Assembly (NCBI RefSeq): GCF_030272615.1 | Contig: NC_081412.1 | Location: forward strand, 341,985,870-342,049,869 | Reading direction: 5' to 3' | Length of the DNA: 64,000 bases | DNA from: Cryptomeria japonica | Lineage: Eukaryota; Streptophyta; Pinopsida; Cupressales; Cupressaceae | Part shown: one piece after another, positions 22,744 through 36,698 of the stretch | Layout: each line of letters starts with the position of its first letter | Position numbering within the stretch: the first letter of the stretch is position 1 | Translations under genes and position numbers: made by a program | The notes under the pieces: generated by a model | Seen by the model: only the letters and a program-made list of their open reading frames with translations | Told to the model about the DNA's origin: nothing | Databases searched by the model: none

Positions 22744-25700
22744 GATGACATATTCATGTTATTTTATGATGCAAAATAGACTTTAGCGAGTTAGTAAACC
22801 ATGAGCAACATGTACCTAGACAGGATAGACAAACTACAATCTAATTTGATCTATTAGAAAATTGGATCGATTGTAGTGTGAAAACGATATGGAAAAAGAT
22901 TGTCTTTTCTGATTTATGCCTATGCGTGTTTAAATTTTTGTATTTGCATTTGCTTAAGAAATGGAAAGTCCTTAATTGTGATTGTGGGATATCATCATAT
23001 GTTAATTTGGGTACCTATTTGTGTCCTTGATCTCAAGTAATTATTATTTTCTTGTGATGGTGTTGTATCCGGTCATGCCCTTTATGCGAGTGTTAATATG
23101 TTGGTATGTGGTTGACCATAGCTGGTCAGGTCTCTAGTTAGAGTACTGTCAGTTAGTGCACCTCATATGAAGTCTTGTTTGACCAAGTGGGTATTCCTAC
23201 CATATTGAACTTTGTATGCTTGTCCTAGTGTATACTTGGGTTTTAGGAGTTCGTTGGTTTATGGTCTAGTGTCATATGGGAAAGTGGCTTTCAAGTGGGG
23301 GCCACGCCCAAAGTGGTTGCTGGGTAACCCGTTGAAAGTGTGTATAACAAAGTGATAACCTAATAGCATATTAGAGAGTTTAGTTATTGAAAATACTAAG
23401 AAGATAATTGTGCCTCATGCATGGGATGAGGGCTAGTACAAACTCGACATGTAGTGAGAAGGCCTGAAATGGCAAACCATCAACCTTGTCTTCACGAAAG
23501 GATGTGTTGGCTCCACATGAGACTTGGATGGGTTAGAGGTTCGGTATAGGTTGCTAGGGTAACCCAGTAGATGGGGCCGAAACCTATGGGAACCTACCAT
23601 GGTAACCATACCAAGTTATGTGATGACACTTGTCCCTTATGTTCGCTAGTGTGTTGTTGTGTTGTCTTTGTTAGGAGCACTGTTGTGGAGTCATCCTGTT
23701 GTTTATGCCTTTGTGAGAACCTGATATTCATGTTAGACTATGGGTGGCTTATGATGGGTTGCGAAGACTTAGTTTCACAGATGCTCCAATTGATCTTTGC
23801 ATTTGCTTCTTATTATATTTAGTTGGATCCTTTTCCTATTCAGGGATCATTCATGTATCTTTTGGATCGATGTGGTCATATGTATTATTGGTTTATGTAC
23901 TCCTTGATGGTAGGATGTAAATAATGTGGACCTTATGTATTCTTCACCCTATTATTTTATCAGAGGGGTCTTGCATTTGAGCAGACTCGGAGATGTAGCC
24001 CACTAGGGGTGAACTTCGATATCAATTTGGTGTTACGTGGTGTTTGTATTCATCTATTTCCTCTTTCTTTAGCATCTATGGATGACATTGTGGTTAAAAT
24101 GTATAATGTGGATTAGATGAAGTTAATATTAAATGCATGTATGTAGTCATCTTATTAAATGCATTAATTTGGATCATGAAGAATGTAGATTTGAATAATG
24201 AAATATATTCGGTTGTTGATAATTCAATTAAAGTATGCATGGAAAGTATTCGTTAGTTTATAGTGAAATTAAAGTATGTAATCAAATTAGATGCTTGACT
24301 TATGTTTTAATGTAAGATTTAATGTTATGTTTTTACCTTAATGGATGAACTCATCATGATTATCTGTATTTTTATCTTACCGAACAAATTTATCCTTGTT
24401 TATAGTATTATCTTGTCATTAAGTTAATCAACTTAATTGGATTAATTAGCGTGAGTTGAGTTAAGTGTTGAATTTAGTAATCACATTGGGAAACTCTTTA
24501 GGTGTTATTTAAGTCTTCCCCTGTGTTATCTGAGCTTATGATAACTCTTTGTATCATTATGTTGTATTCAATTTAAAAAAATATATTTTTACTCTATTCT
24601 TGTGTTTTAGCTTTATCCCTCCGGGGTTTCCTGGCAGGGCATTACACAACATCACTACTTACTATCAACAACACGTAACACATCCATATAAATAAGCCAT
24701 TAACATCTATAACAACAATTACATTTTCCAAATTAGTTACCATATTCCTTATCATGAGAATCATTAACTTTTAATGAATAATCTAATATAACCCATTATC
24801 CTTTTTGTTCAGTTTAGGGAACTAAACCAACTGTTCCTAACCCCCATTTACTTATTCATTTCTAACATCAAAATTCAATTCCAAGATGATCTACCAAATT
24901 TCTAGTATTACATGAAACCAAATGCATAACAATATACCCAATGCCTTTATTGCCATTTATGAATCAATATCCAATATACTCACGATATATCATTATGTTT
25001 ACTTATACATCATCTATCATATACATGAATTAAATATCCTTTTACAACAAGGAACATAGCTCTAGTTCACATTACAATTGCATCATGAATCCATTGCATA
25101 CATGTAACATATGAATCGTATAAATCAATTTGCTACAAGTATCCATCCAAAGCTGAGAAGACAAAAGATCCACATCCACGCAAGAGAATCCAATGAAGAA
25201 CATCCGAATGGAAAAAGGCATCAAACCACCCAACCATGTGGAACCATAAGGAACCACCCCCTATGTTAGGAGATGACACAAGATCCCAGTCACACTCTAG
25301 ATCCTGACACCTAACAACCAAAGTAAGACCAACACCAAATAATGCAAGACTGAAAATCATAAAATCTCCAATATGATACCTCTAGAGGCAACACATCAAA
25401 TCAAGACTCAAGGCACTAGGACCTACATGTAGGGAAAATAGTGTCATCACATGTGAAAAATGGGAACCTATGCACATGCGGAGCCATCTCAACCTCTATG
25501 GAGTAAGGGAGATTAGCTTACCTGGGTTACCAAAGCCTTCCCAATCCTATCTTTTATCTCTACCATTGGGAAAGGCAGAGGGGCCACCAACCATTTCTTA
25601 TCTTATTAAGATGAACTATTCTACCCAAACCCAAATAATTATTAATTATATTATTACTTGATTACAAATCATAAACTCCCAATGAGATATTTCAGTGATC

Positions 25701-28200
25701 TAGACTCCGGGTAACCTGGTTGTCTACTCCACGCAATCCTAGTCACTCACTTGGAAGCCCACTCCCCCTAGCATGCACTTAGACCTTTAGGGTAAGAACA
25801 TAAATCAATATAACATCATAACCATATAATGAAGGCACACAAGTGACATAAAAGTACTCATAACATCACTAAGAAGATGTTGAGCATAATAGGATACATA
25901 TGGCCACATACAAGGCAAGAACTTTCAACAAAGCATAATAATCGATGAACTAAATCATGAACATGATTCAAACATCATTCCAAAACCATTTCTAATCCTC
26001 AATAGTGAGGTAATATGCATCCCACTGGAGCTCTGAAAATCATACCTCAACAACAAGGAAATTCTCCCTCTTGCTGGAGCAATACACATATATGGAACCT
26101 CCTCAACTATAAGGCACAAAACCTCTTATCTGAGCACAAAAACCATTATGGAAGATCAAATGACATCATAAACTACTCAGAGACTCAATCAAAAAATTCT
26201 TTTGGGAAATCCATAAAATCTAGAAAACCAATCATACAAGTCAAACTGCCAATTCTGGCACCCTCGAAGTAGATTAGTGCTCTTGGTTTGTAGATTAGCA
26301 CCCTTGGTACACAAAGTGGTGTTTTTGGTTGACAAAATGGCATTTTTGGTAAAATAGCTTTAAAAATCAGAAAATGGAGGAAATTGATAACAAAACCTAC
26401 CCAGATTGCCACGAGACCCCCAAATTGACCAAATGACCTTCTCAGAAGCCGCGGAAGGATGAAATGACATCAAGGAAGCATATAATTTGATAAATTATAA
26501 ACATTCCAATAGAAATTAGCCACATCATTCTGCCATAATACCACTTAGGAGCACCTAAAGACCTTCCCAAAACTTGCACAATTACTTAGGAGATAAAATA
26601 AGGCCCAAAGGAGAATACAACCAACATTACAAAGGCATTTTATTGCCAATACCATAATAAACCATTTTTAGGCCAAGTTAAAATAAAATGCATCTTACAA
26701 CATAGATAATACACATTTCTAGCAATGATAGATTCACTCTTAACTCACAAATTACACAAAAACATATAGGGATTGAGAAGAATAAATGAAAAGATCTAAA
26801 CATCAACACATGGCTTAATAAAGCTCATAAATCCTCAGGAAAAAGGAATCCACAGTCGCAGGAATGAAAAGTACAGGATATGCATTCAAGACACTCCCCA
26901 TTTCCCAAATTTTTCAATTAATAAAATATAAATCCTACCAATCCTAAAATATTTCCCAAATCAATTTAAGAACTCAAATATCAAATTAAATCCGCAAACA
27001 ATCTTTAATAAGACACATTGCAGACAATCTTTTGAAATAAAAAAAATTGTGGAGAGGGAGAAATCAAAAGCTCTGACCTAGAATCAAAATCCAAAACAAA
27101 AATCAACCGGGGAAGAGAAACATCCCAACAATCTCCAATCCAAATCTTCAATCGAAATCTCCTAGCAATTTCAATCCAAAATCGATCAAAATCCAAATGC
27201 TCAAATTCAAAATTTGCAGAGAAAGCCAACCCCCATGAACGCACAAGCAACCAAATTTATAAAAATTAAAACGTACTATAGAAAATCTCTACCAATCAAA
27301 AAATTCGGAAAAACTATATATTATACCTACCTTGTATGCTTTTGAGGTAAGTATTATTTAATAATATTATTTACCATCCCATTCAAAATCAACCAATAGA
27401 AACAAGGGGTAGGTAAACTTTATATTATATCTTATTATGGAAATAATATTAGTGTATCAATACAAATATAAATGAGATATTAATAATAAATCAAATCCCA
27501 AATAAAAAATAAATAAACAAAAGGCTTGTATAAATAGTAATTAATACAAATTAATTAAACAATAAATCAAACTTGATAACATTAATCAAGCCTCAATGAA
27601 TAAAACAAATAATTAAATGCCCATATTACATAGTAAATTAATATAACATTAATAAATCACATTGATCCAATTATCAATTAAATATTAACCACATGCTCAC
27701 AACACCTCAAGAAACTTGGCATAGGGTCGAATAAAAACACAAGGTTCTAACCAGCAACTTGCGCCACGACACAAAATAACAAGGTGAACAACTTAAGCCT
27801 AGAGTATAGAGTGGGTTTTCATATCATCTCCGATCAACTTGCCATTGGGATAAGACACACTCAGACCTGTGTAGCCAAGTGGAGTCAATGTCTAGTACCT
27901 GCAAACCTGTCATCACCAAGTCAAGTACAACAACATATATAATAACATATATTGTAAATAAACAGGCAAGTGATGAGAATCACAACATCATATCATGCTT
28001 GCAATGAGTGATATGACATTGTCTCTATCATGAATACACTTAGAATATAGTCACGACAATCAAGAACTATCATATCATCATCATGAAGCAGGGTTAGTAC
28101 ATAGTATGATAGAATCATACCATCTTAAATTAGACAAAGCTACATCAATATGATCTATTATTGTACAAAGGAGCAAGATGACTTAGGGAGGGGCACTATA

Positions 28201-28213
28201 TCCTACCCCCCTT
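28201..28213 (-). promoter_or_regulatory. LARD-like element polypurine tract
   Basis: Read on the minus strand this is AAGGGGGGTAGGA, directly before the 3' LTR start. This fixes the element's orientation. Confidence 0.8.
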
Positions 28214-30165
28214 GGGCTCGACTTACTCCTAGAAGTCACAAAGGTTAGGTTGAAAACATACACGCATTAATCCAAAGCTTCTTAAACATAGACAAATTTA
28301 AGTATTTCCTTTAGATAAATTACAAACAATATACCTAATCTTTCTCTTTTAAGGATTCATAATTCAATAAAACATCTCAGTTCAAGCATTTTCTAGTTCA
28401 AAATCAGATAATGACACTAAAAGTTTCCTTACTAAGCTTCAATCATTCAAGTGAATACATTACATAAGAGATAAACCAAGTTATAAAACTCAACAAGCAT
28501 GCTAAATCATTTAAACAATTTTAAGAGAACTCAATTTAACCAGATTTTGCAAGACTAAAACTATAATTTACATCACCAAGTTATCATTTATGAGCAAAAA
28601 TCACAATAATTGGCATCATTCAAGTGCGGAAACACTCTTATAAAATCTAGTTACATGCAATTAAGAAGATACATATACATTTTACACAACACTTTGCACA
28701 TAGGCATATCATAACATTATTTAAGAAGCCTCATGTCATACACCTATATGAGGAAATCTGGAATAAACTTCCTTCAAGACCGAATAATGATCAAAGGAAT
28801 CTCACAACTTCCAAAAATCTAGATCCTATAGTCTCAAGAAAAACAAGACTTGCAGTATTTAAACCACATGGTCACTACCACACTTCCGCTACACTACTCT
28901 AGTACATACATTCATGCATCTTTCATTCAATCAAATCATTCAAGGCACTCAATTATATTAATTATGCATGATACATATATACATAAGCACTCATTAAAGG
29001 TACAAAATCAACAGTTCTTTTGCCTTTAACTATTTCATATATTACAAACTTCTCAAATCCAAATGCACCTCTATCTAATGTTTCATAAAACTAGAAAGTC
29101 ACAATTACATTATCTCATTTTATTTACTCAACTATTGTCAGCATTATCTAATTGTTTGCTAAGTCTAGTGCACTTCTCTACAATGTCCTCCCTTGCACAC
29201 ACTATCAGAGGTTTGTAGTGAACATGATAGAGACCACACTAGACACAAAATGTGGGCCCACAATACTCATCATTCAAAATGACCACTAGAGACAACAACA
29301 ATGAAGAGAGAGAAAATCCAAAAAAATATATCATCAAATTCAATTTTAAGTCACGAAAGATTGTTAGTGAAACCAACAAGAAATAAGTGTGGCAAGTGCC
29401 ACCATATAAAACAAGACAAACGAAAGAAGAACTACAGAAATCGAACAAAAAAATTAACTCCAACGATGCTTCATTCAATCACTAAACAAATCAAGACAAT
29501 ATAGCCAACTCATCCAAATCCATATAATGAGGTGACCATTATCAGTAACACCAAAGGGAATAACTGCTACACAACCTCCAAGGGTACAATGTCTTGGATG
29601 TGTTAGAGGGTGCACCATAATTATATTTTTTATATCCATATTCCTTTATTATCTTTAATGCAACACAATCTCTTATGAAATTCTAATTATTCTTAATGAA
29701 AGAGGTCATACACTAGGAAAAGATAAGGTGTCTCATACAAGTTCTTATGTGATTCATCATATTCTACACTAAAAAAATCTTATACACATAATACAACACT
29801 TCATCTTTTATTCATAAATAAATCAATGTATTATATTGACATAACAAGTTAATTCTACAAACATAGAACTAGTTAAGAAGATATGCACAATTTCTCTTAC
29901 TCTATCACATAATTATTTGCACATTTCTAGCATTCAAAAGTCAAGCATAAGAAATTAATATACATGTTACACACAATTATACTTTCTAGAGAGGACTAGG
30001 GAGAGAGAGAACACAATGCATGAATCTCTAAAATCTTCAAGGATCCAATATCTCCTTTCAAAAACAAATCTCAAAGACCAACTCAAATTACAAGGAACAT
30101 CATAGTACACCATAAAATACTAAGGGAAACAACCTTAACCAGAGATCCCAGCGTTTGCAACACAA

Positions 30166-30177
30166 GATCTAATACCA
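30166..30177 (-). promoter_or_regulatory. LARD-like element primer binding site
   Basis: The minus strand reads TGGTATTAGATC just after the LTR end GGGCATTACA. It is close to TGGTATCAGAGC, the initiator Met-tRNA site of plant copia elements. Confidence 0.75.
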
Positions 30178-30179
30178 GA

Positions 30180-33100
30180 TGTAATGCCCGCCAAAATACC
30201 GTAGACAAAACAACTAAACTAACTAACAAATGGAGATAATTTTTTTTTTAAACATCTACTAACACAACATAGTAAACCATCACTACATAAGATCATAGTT
30301 TAACTTTACACATATGCATAAAACATCATGACCATATCCATATACAAACATCATATAACGCAAGAAAAATTAACATCATAACCGTAACCATCTCAAAATA
30401 TACATATATCCATTTACACTTTCCCTAGGGTACTCCAACGTTATTACTTACTATCAACAACATATAACACATCGATATCAAGAAGCCATTAACATCTATT
30501 ACAATAATTATATTTTCCCTATCAGTTACCTTATTCCTTATCATGAGAATCATTAACTTTCAATGCATAATCTAACATAACCCATTATCCTTTTGGTCCA
30601 TTTTAGGGCACCAAACCAACTGTTCCTAACCCCTATTTACTTATTCATTTCTAACATCATAATTCAATTCCAAAATGATCTACCACATTTCTAGTATTAC
30701 ATGAAACCAAATGCATAACAATATACCCAATGCCTTTATTGCCATTAATGAACGAGTATCCAAGATACTCACGATACATCATTATGTTTACTTATACATC
30801 ATCTATCATATACATGAATTCAATATCCTTTTACAACAAGGAACATAACTCTCAATCAAATTACAATTGCATCATGAATCCATTGCGTACATGTACCATA
30901 TGAATTGTATAGATCAATCTGCTACAAGTATCCATCCAAAGCTAAGAAGACAAAAGATCCACACCCACACAAGAGAATCCAACGAAGAACATCCCAAGGG
31001 AAGAAGGCATCAAACCACTTGACCATGTGGAAGCACCCCTCGTGCTAGGAGATGACACAAGATCCCACTCACACTCTAGATCTAGGCTGACACCTAACAA
31101 CCAAAGTAAGACCAACAACAAACAATGCAAGAATAAAAATCATAAAATCTCCAATACGATACCTCCAGAGGCAACACATCAAATCAAGACTCAAGGAACT
31201 AGGACCTACATGTAGGGAAAATAGTGTCATCACATGTGACAAATGAGAACCTAGGCACATGTCCTGACTATCCTAGATGCACATGCGGAGCCATCTCAAC
31301 CTCTATGGAGTAAGGGAGATTAGCTTACCTAGGTTACCAAGGCCTTCCCAATCCTATCTTGGATCTCTACCATTGGGAAAGGTAGAGGGGCCACCAACCA
31401 TTTATTATCTTATTAAGATGAACTATTCTAGCCAAACCCCAATAATTATTAATTATATTATCACTTGATTATAAAGCATAAACTCCCAATGAGATATTTC
31501 GGCGATCTAGACTTCGGGTAACCTGGCTATCTAGTCCACGTAATCCCAGTCACTCACTTGGAATCCCACTCCCCCTAGCATGTACTTAGACCTATAGGAT
31601 AACAAAATACATCAAAATAACATCATAACCACATAATGAAGGCACACAAGTGACATAAAAGTACTCACAACATCACTAAGAACATGTTGAACATAATAGG
31701 ATACATATGGCCACATACAGGGCAAGAACCTTCACCAAAGCATAATAATCAATGAACTAAATCATGAAAATGATTCAAACATCATTCCAAAACCATTTCT
31801 AATCCTCAACAATGAGGTAATATACATCCCACTGGAGATCTGAAAATCATACCTCAACAATAAGGAAGTTCTCCCTCTTGCTGGAGCAATACACATATAT
31901 GGAATCTCCTCAACTATAAGGCACAAAACCTCTCACCGGAGCATAAAAACTATTATGAAAGATCAAATGACATCATAAACAACTCAAAGAAACTCAATCC
32001 AGTCCAAAAATGCTTTTGGGAAATGCATAAAATCTGGAAAAGCAATCATGCAAGTCAAACTGCCAATTTCGGCACCCCCGAAGTAGATTAGCACTCTTGG
32101 TTTGTAGATTAGCGTCCTTGGTACACAAAGTGGTGTTTTTGGTTGAAAAAATGGTGTTTTTGGTAAAATAGCTTAAAAACTTAGAAAATGGAGGAAAATG
32201 ATAACAAAACTTGCCTAGATTGCCACGAGACCCCCAAATTGACCAAATGACCTTCTTAGAAGGTACGGAAGAATGAAATGACATCAAGGAAGCATATAAT
32301 TTGACAAATTATGAACATTCCAATAGAAATTAGCCACATCATTATGCCATAATAGCACTCTAGAACACCCTTAGACCTTCCCAAAACTTGCACAATTACT
32401 TGGGAGATAAAATAAGGCCCAAAGGAGAATACAACCAACATTACAAAGACATTATATTACCAATACCATAACAAACCATTTATTGCCCAAGTTAAAACAA
32501 AATGCATCTTACAACACACTGAAAATACATATTTTCGGTAATGACATATTCACTCTTAACTCACAAATTACATAAAAACATACAGGGATTGAGAAGAATA
32601 AATGAAAAGATCTAAACATCAACACAAGGCTTAATAAAGCTCACAAATACTCAAGAAAAAGGAATCCACAGTCACAGGAATGAAAAGTATAGGATATGCA
32701 TTCACGACACTCCCCATTTCCCATATTTTCAACTAATCAATTATAAATCCTATCAATCCTTATTTCTTTCCCCAATCAATTTAAGATCTCAAATATCAAA
32801 TTAAATCCCCAAACAATCTTTAATAAGACACATTGCAGACAATCCTTTAAAATAAAATAAAAATTTAGAGACGGAGAAATCAAAAGCTCTAACCTGGAAT
32901 CGCAATCCAAAACAAAAATCAACTAGGGAAGAGCAACATCCTACCAATCTGCAATCCACATCTTCAATAGAAATCTCCCCACAATCCAATCCGAATCGAT
33001 CAAAATCCAAATGCTCAAATTCAAAATTTGCAGAGAAAGCCAACCTCTGTGAATGCATAGGCAACCAAATTTATAAAAATCAAAACAAAACTATAGAAGA

Positions 33101-34131
33101 ACTCCACCAATTAGAAAATTCAAAAAAACAATATATTATACCTACCTATATAGTTCTGAGGTAAGTATTATTTACCTTTCCATTCAAAATCAACTAACAA
33201 AAACAAGGGGTAGGTACACTTTATATTATATCTGATTATGCAGATAATATTAGTGTAGCAATACAAATATAAATGCGATATTAATAATAAATCAAATCCC
33301 AAATAATAAATAAATAAACAAAAGGCTTGTATAAATAGAAATTAATAAATAAATATAAAAATCATATCAACAATGAAACATCAACATTAAATAATTAATA
33401 AATCAATAAATAATAGTAAAACAATAAATAATTAAGTAAAATTAAGTAAACCATAAATCAAATAAATTAATAAATTAATCTCAAAAATAACTTAATAAAT
33501 CAAATAAATCAAACTTGATAACATTAATCAAGCCTCAATGAATAAACCAAATAATTAAATGCCCATATTATATAATAAATTAATATAACATTAATAAATC
33601 ACATTGATTCAATTATTAATTAAATGTTAACCACATGCTCACAACACCTCAAACAACTTGACATAGGGTCGAGTAAAAACACAAGGCTCTAACCACCAAC
33701 TTGTGCCACAACACAACCTGACAAGGTGAACAACTTAAGCCTAGAGCATAGAGTGGGTTTTCATGTCATCTTCGATCAACTTGCCATTGGGATAAGACAT
33801 GCTCAGACTTGTGTAGCCAGGTGGATTCGATGTTTGGTACCTACAAACTTGTCATCACCAACTCAAGTACAACAACATATATCATAAATAAACAGGCAAG
33901 TGATGAGAATCGCAACATCATATCATGCTCACAATGAGTGATATGACATTGTCTCTATCACAAATACACTTAGAAGACAGTCACGACAATCAAGCACTAT
34001 CATAATCATCATCATGAAATAGGGTTAGTACATAGTATGATAGCATCATATCATCTTAAATTAGACCAAGCTATAAAAATATGATCTATTTTTGTACAAA
34101 GGAATAAGATGACTTATGTAGGGGCACTGCA
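30180..34131 (-). repeat. LARD-like element LTR, right copy (3952 bp)
   Basis: It is uninterrupted and starts TGTAATGCCCGCC and ends GGGGCACTGCA. It matches the left copy throughout. A minus-strand TATAAATTT box lies at 33067-33075. Relative to the left copy it has about 130 extra bp of AATAAAT-type simple sequence around 33340-33500. Noncoding. Confidence 0.88.
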
Positions 34132-34136
34132 TATAT

Positions 34137-34390
34137 CAACAATTTGGTAACTATCCTCTTCCCCATTTGACAGTAAAAACAAACTTTGTGATGTTCAAAT
34201 TTGGGTGTGTAAATAATGAACAATAGAGGGAATATTTTTGGAAGCATAAGAGCTGTATGTGAGGATATTATGAATGATTTATGAAATATAATGTATATTT
34301 TCTTTTAATAGAATGTTATTTTAAAATGACTATTGCATAAATTGATTATGAAAATCAAAGTGTTTTAAACATGAGAAGGTGGTTGACTAA
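34137..34390 (+). repeat. copia-2 5' LTR, segment 2
   Basis: Noncoding AT-rich stretch between the LARD-like element and Tat-B. It ends ACTAA (34386-34390), the left Tat-B target repeat. Its assignment rests on the insertion logic on both sides. Confidence 0.5.
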
Positions 34391-35515
34391 TGTGTGTGTG
34401 AAAAAGTGGTTTGTAGCTGCAAGCACAACACTTCAATTAAGTCATTATATGTATGGTTAGTAATCAATAATCAATAAGTAAAAAACCATAACAAAGTGAC
34501 TAATTGCCTTCTAAAAGATGCGAGTATAAGATTGCTCTCAGATTTTTATAAGCAATACCAGTGACTAGACTACACCAAGACGAATGATTTAATCTATATG
34601 ATATTAACTATATGGATGCAAAATGGATGAATAATTCAAGCAAATAATCAATTTAAGCAATAATGGATGTAAAATGAATGCAAATAATCTAAAAAGCACA
34701 ATAATCTTCAATGACTCCAGAGCGAAATTAGTGTGATAATAATCTCCAAGCGTGTTCTCAAAAATCTTTGGGGTAAATTGGAATGAGAGCTGAAGACTGA
34801 ATTTATAGAGAATTACCAAGAGAAAAGCTCAATTTAGGATTAATTGAAAATAATTGAGAAATCAGGTTTAGTTAACCTTGAGATAGATTCCAATTATAGT
34901 TTAATTGAAATGCATTCAAATTAGAAGTCCAAGTTGCATTGGAAATAATAATAAATTAATTCCATGCATTTGTGATAAAAATAGATAATTCTTTTATTTA
35001 TTCAAGAAAAGAGTCTTTTCAATGCAACTGAACTTCTTTTTTTGAAAAAGCTTTGAGTTCCAATTTTAGAGAATAATCAATAATTCAATTAAATTGCTTT
35101 TATGATTTCAAGTTCTAAATTTAGAAAAAGAAATAATATCTCAAGTTTGATTTCTCTCTCAATTCAATTCTTTTTGTTTAATTTCAATTCAACTCTTGCT
35201 TTGTAATTAATTCCTCTTTTGTAATAAATTAATTCCTTTTGCATGATTAAATGGCAATTTTATTAATTAATTAAATATGCAAGGATATTTAATAAATTAA
35301 AATAGAATAATTGATCAAAATGATATTCTTGGAAATGATTCAATTAATTAAATGAATATTTATTTAATATTGAGTAATTGATTTGCCATGTGATATTTGA
35401 TGATTAAAGAATTAATAATGTGCTCAAGATTGATTTAATGCTTTTGGTTAGGACCTTGGCGATGTTGTCGAGATTAGGGGCCCATGGTTTAGATGACCAT
35501 TTTTAGGGTATTACA
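34391..35515 (-). repeat. Tat-B 3' LTR (left copy)
   Basis: On the + strand it begins TGTGTGTGTGAAAAAG and ends AGGGTATTACA, so on the minus strand it starts TGTAATACCCT. It contains about 45 bp near 34930-34975 that are missing from the other LTR. Confidence 0.9.
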
Positions 35516-35532
35516 TTTGCCCCTCTTTGAAT
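35516..35532 (-). promoter_or_regulatory. Tat-B polypurine tract
   Basis: Read on the minus strand, AAAGAGGGGCAAA lies immediately before the LTR start TGTAATACCC. This is the plus-strand primer position. Confidence 0.75.
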
Positions 35533-36698
35533 TAATGTGTGAGCCGCGCGTTGGTTCAAAGAATGTGTGATGTCTAGGAGATGCCAGTTCTAAACTTGAA
35601 TGATCACGAACTAGATGAAGAGCAAGGTGTTTAGCTTGGTTCGAAGTGGCAAAGCTGAATGAAGTCTGATTAAAGCGATACCGATCCCGAACTTGATTGA
35701 ACTAAGGAATGATAGAAACAAAAGATACCGAACTTGAACTTGATTGATCAAGAAGCGGATCTTACTGATCTAGAACTTGATTGATCTAAACACAGTGAGT
35801 GATGATAAAAATCGATCTTGAACTTGATTGATCAAGATATGATGAAGATAAACTGTTCAGCTTGATCAAGAAATGAATACTGAACACTTGCTGAGATTGA
35901 GTATGATCAAAGATACTCTTTAAACTTTTGATTGAGTTTAAACGAATAATCAACTTGATTTGAAGCGATGAAACTGATTAACGTTAAGAGATTAATTCAG
36001 ATGAAAGACAAATATCATCTTGATTTGAAGCGATGAAACTAATATGCCCCTAGCGATTGATTCGATTCAGATAATCGAGAGATCTCAACTTGATGTGAAG
36101 CGATGAAGCTGAGATGCCCCTTAGCAATAAGAATTGATTTTCTTTAGTTAAAAAGAGTTTGCTTGATTTTTTATGAAGATTTGAAAAAAATGTTCTCGAC
36201 ATTGAAGATGTGAGGTCATAAGGTCATGAGTATGCCCCATCGGGAATGAAATAAAAAAAAAATAGTGAGAGTACTTGATCATAGGCAATTGTGTGGTGAA
36301 AATAAGTTATTTGAGTGCAAATTGATTCTGAGGAATATTTGAAAAATTGACATTGATTGATGAGTTAATTGAGCACAGAGTTAATCGTAAAGTTGATGTG
36401 TAAAATTAAAATGGATATTCAACATTGAAATTGAGCACAATTTGAAGAAAAAATGAGCATTTGATGAAAAGAGTGCTAAGTGGTCCAAATTGTGAAATTG
36501 ACTAGCAAAATGATCTCGAATTTTGATTTCGATCCCAAAAATGGAATCAGAACGGGCAAATTAGCTAAGGGTACAATTTTCATGTCCATCGGAGCAAGTT
36601 GAAAAATTAGGGTTTTGGTTATATATGGGACGAAAGTGTCATTTCAAATCATTTTAACCCTCAAAGTTTGAAAATTCAAAAATCCTTCTGCGAAGAAA
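35533..36698. repeat. Tat-B 3' arm with short repeats
   Basis: It is noncoding. AACTTGATTGATC recurs several times between about 35690 and 35850. A longer unit containing TTGATTTGAAGCGATGAAACT occurs near 35955, 36024 and 36093 (period about 70). No product recognised. Confidence 0.6.

Larger units (their letters stand above)
18503..24646 (+). mobile_element. Solo LTR (~4.3 kb net) of a family related to the LARD-like element
   Basis: It is bounded by a perfect 5-bp duplication CAACA (18498-18502 and 24647-24651), and removing it restores continuity with the other LARD LTR. Its ends TGTAGTACCCCTGCC and GGCAGGGCATTACA form inverted termini and resemble the LARD LTR ends read on the minus strand (TGTAGTGCCCC... 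and GGCGGGCATTACA). No PBS, gag or pol is seen. Excluding the 20878-22760 insert and one target copy, it is about 4.26 kb of noncoding DNA, best read as one giant LTR left by recombination. Confidence 0.75.
18242..28200 (-). repeat. LARD-like element LTR, left copy (interrupted 18503-24646)
   Basis: It matches the right LTR from TGTAATGCCCGCC at 18242 to GGGGCACTATA at 28200, apart from the nested element. It is noncoding: open stretches such as 27005-27250 on the minus strand are not preserved in frame in the other LTR. A minus-strand TATAAATTT box at 27253-27261 is conserved in the right LTR. Confidence 0.85.
28201..30179 (-). other. LARD-like element interior, noncoding
   Basis: These 1979 bp between the LTRs have no gag, pol or other recognisable product on either strand. 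The longest open stretches (29239-29478 minus, 29301-29504 plus) overlap on opposite strands and show no domain. Interior length and lack of coding fit a LARD. Confidence 0.8.
18242..34131 (-). mobile_element. LARD-like non-autonomous LTR retrotransposon with ~3.9-kb LTRs
   Basis: Two long direct repeats, 18242-28200 (with a 6.1-kb nested insertion) and 30180-34131, enclose 1979 bp with no coding capacity. On the minus strand the LTR starts TGTAGTGCCCC (mutated in both copies) and ends GGCGGGCATTACA. PBS and PPT lie at the expected minus-strand positions. Flanks TATGT (18237-18241) and TATAT (34132-34136) fit a 5-bp duplication with one change. LTR identity is about 90% by eye over a 235-bp sample. 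With no gag or pol, it would have needed proteins from another element. The PBS type points to a Ty1/copia partner. Confidence 0.85.

Noticed and set aside
23571-23822. 83-residue + strand open stretch in the solo LTR
   Set aside because: No domain, no conserved copy, and a composition like the surrounding noncoding LTR.
27005-27250. 81-residue minus-strand open stretch in the LARD LTR, partly similar to 32801-33064
   Set aside because: The two LTR copies share the first residues but then diverge by frameshifts, so the frame is not preserved.
34604-34819. 71-residue minus-strand open stretch, also present at 41280-41495
   Set aside because: It is duplicated only because it lies in both Tat-B LTRs. 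It overlaps the expected promoter/R region and has no domain.
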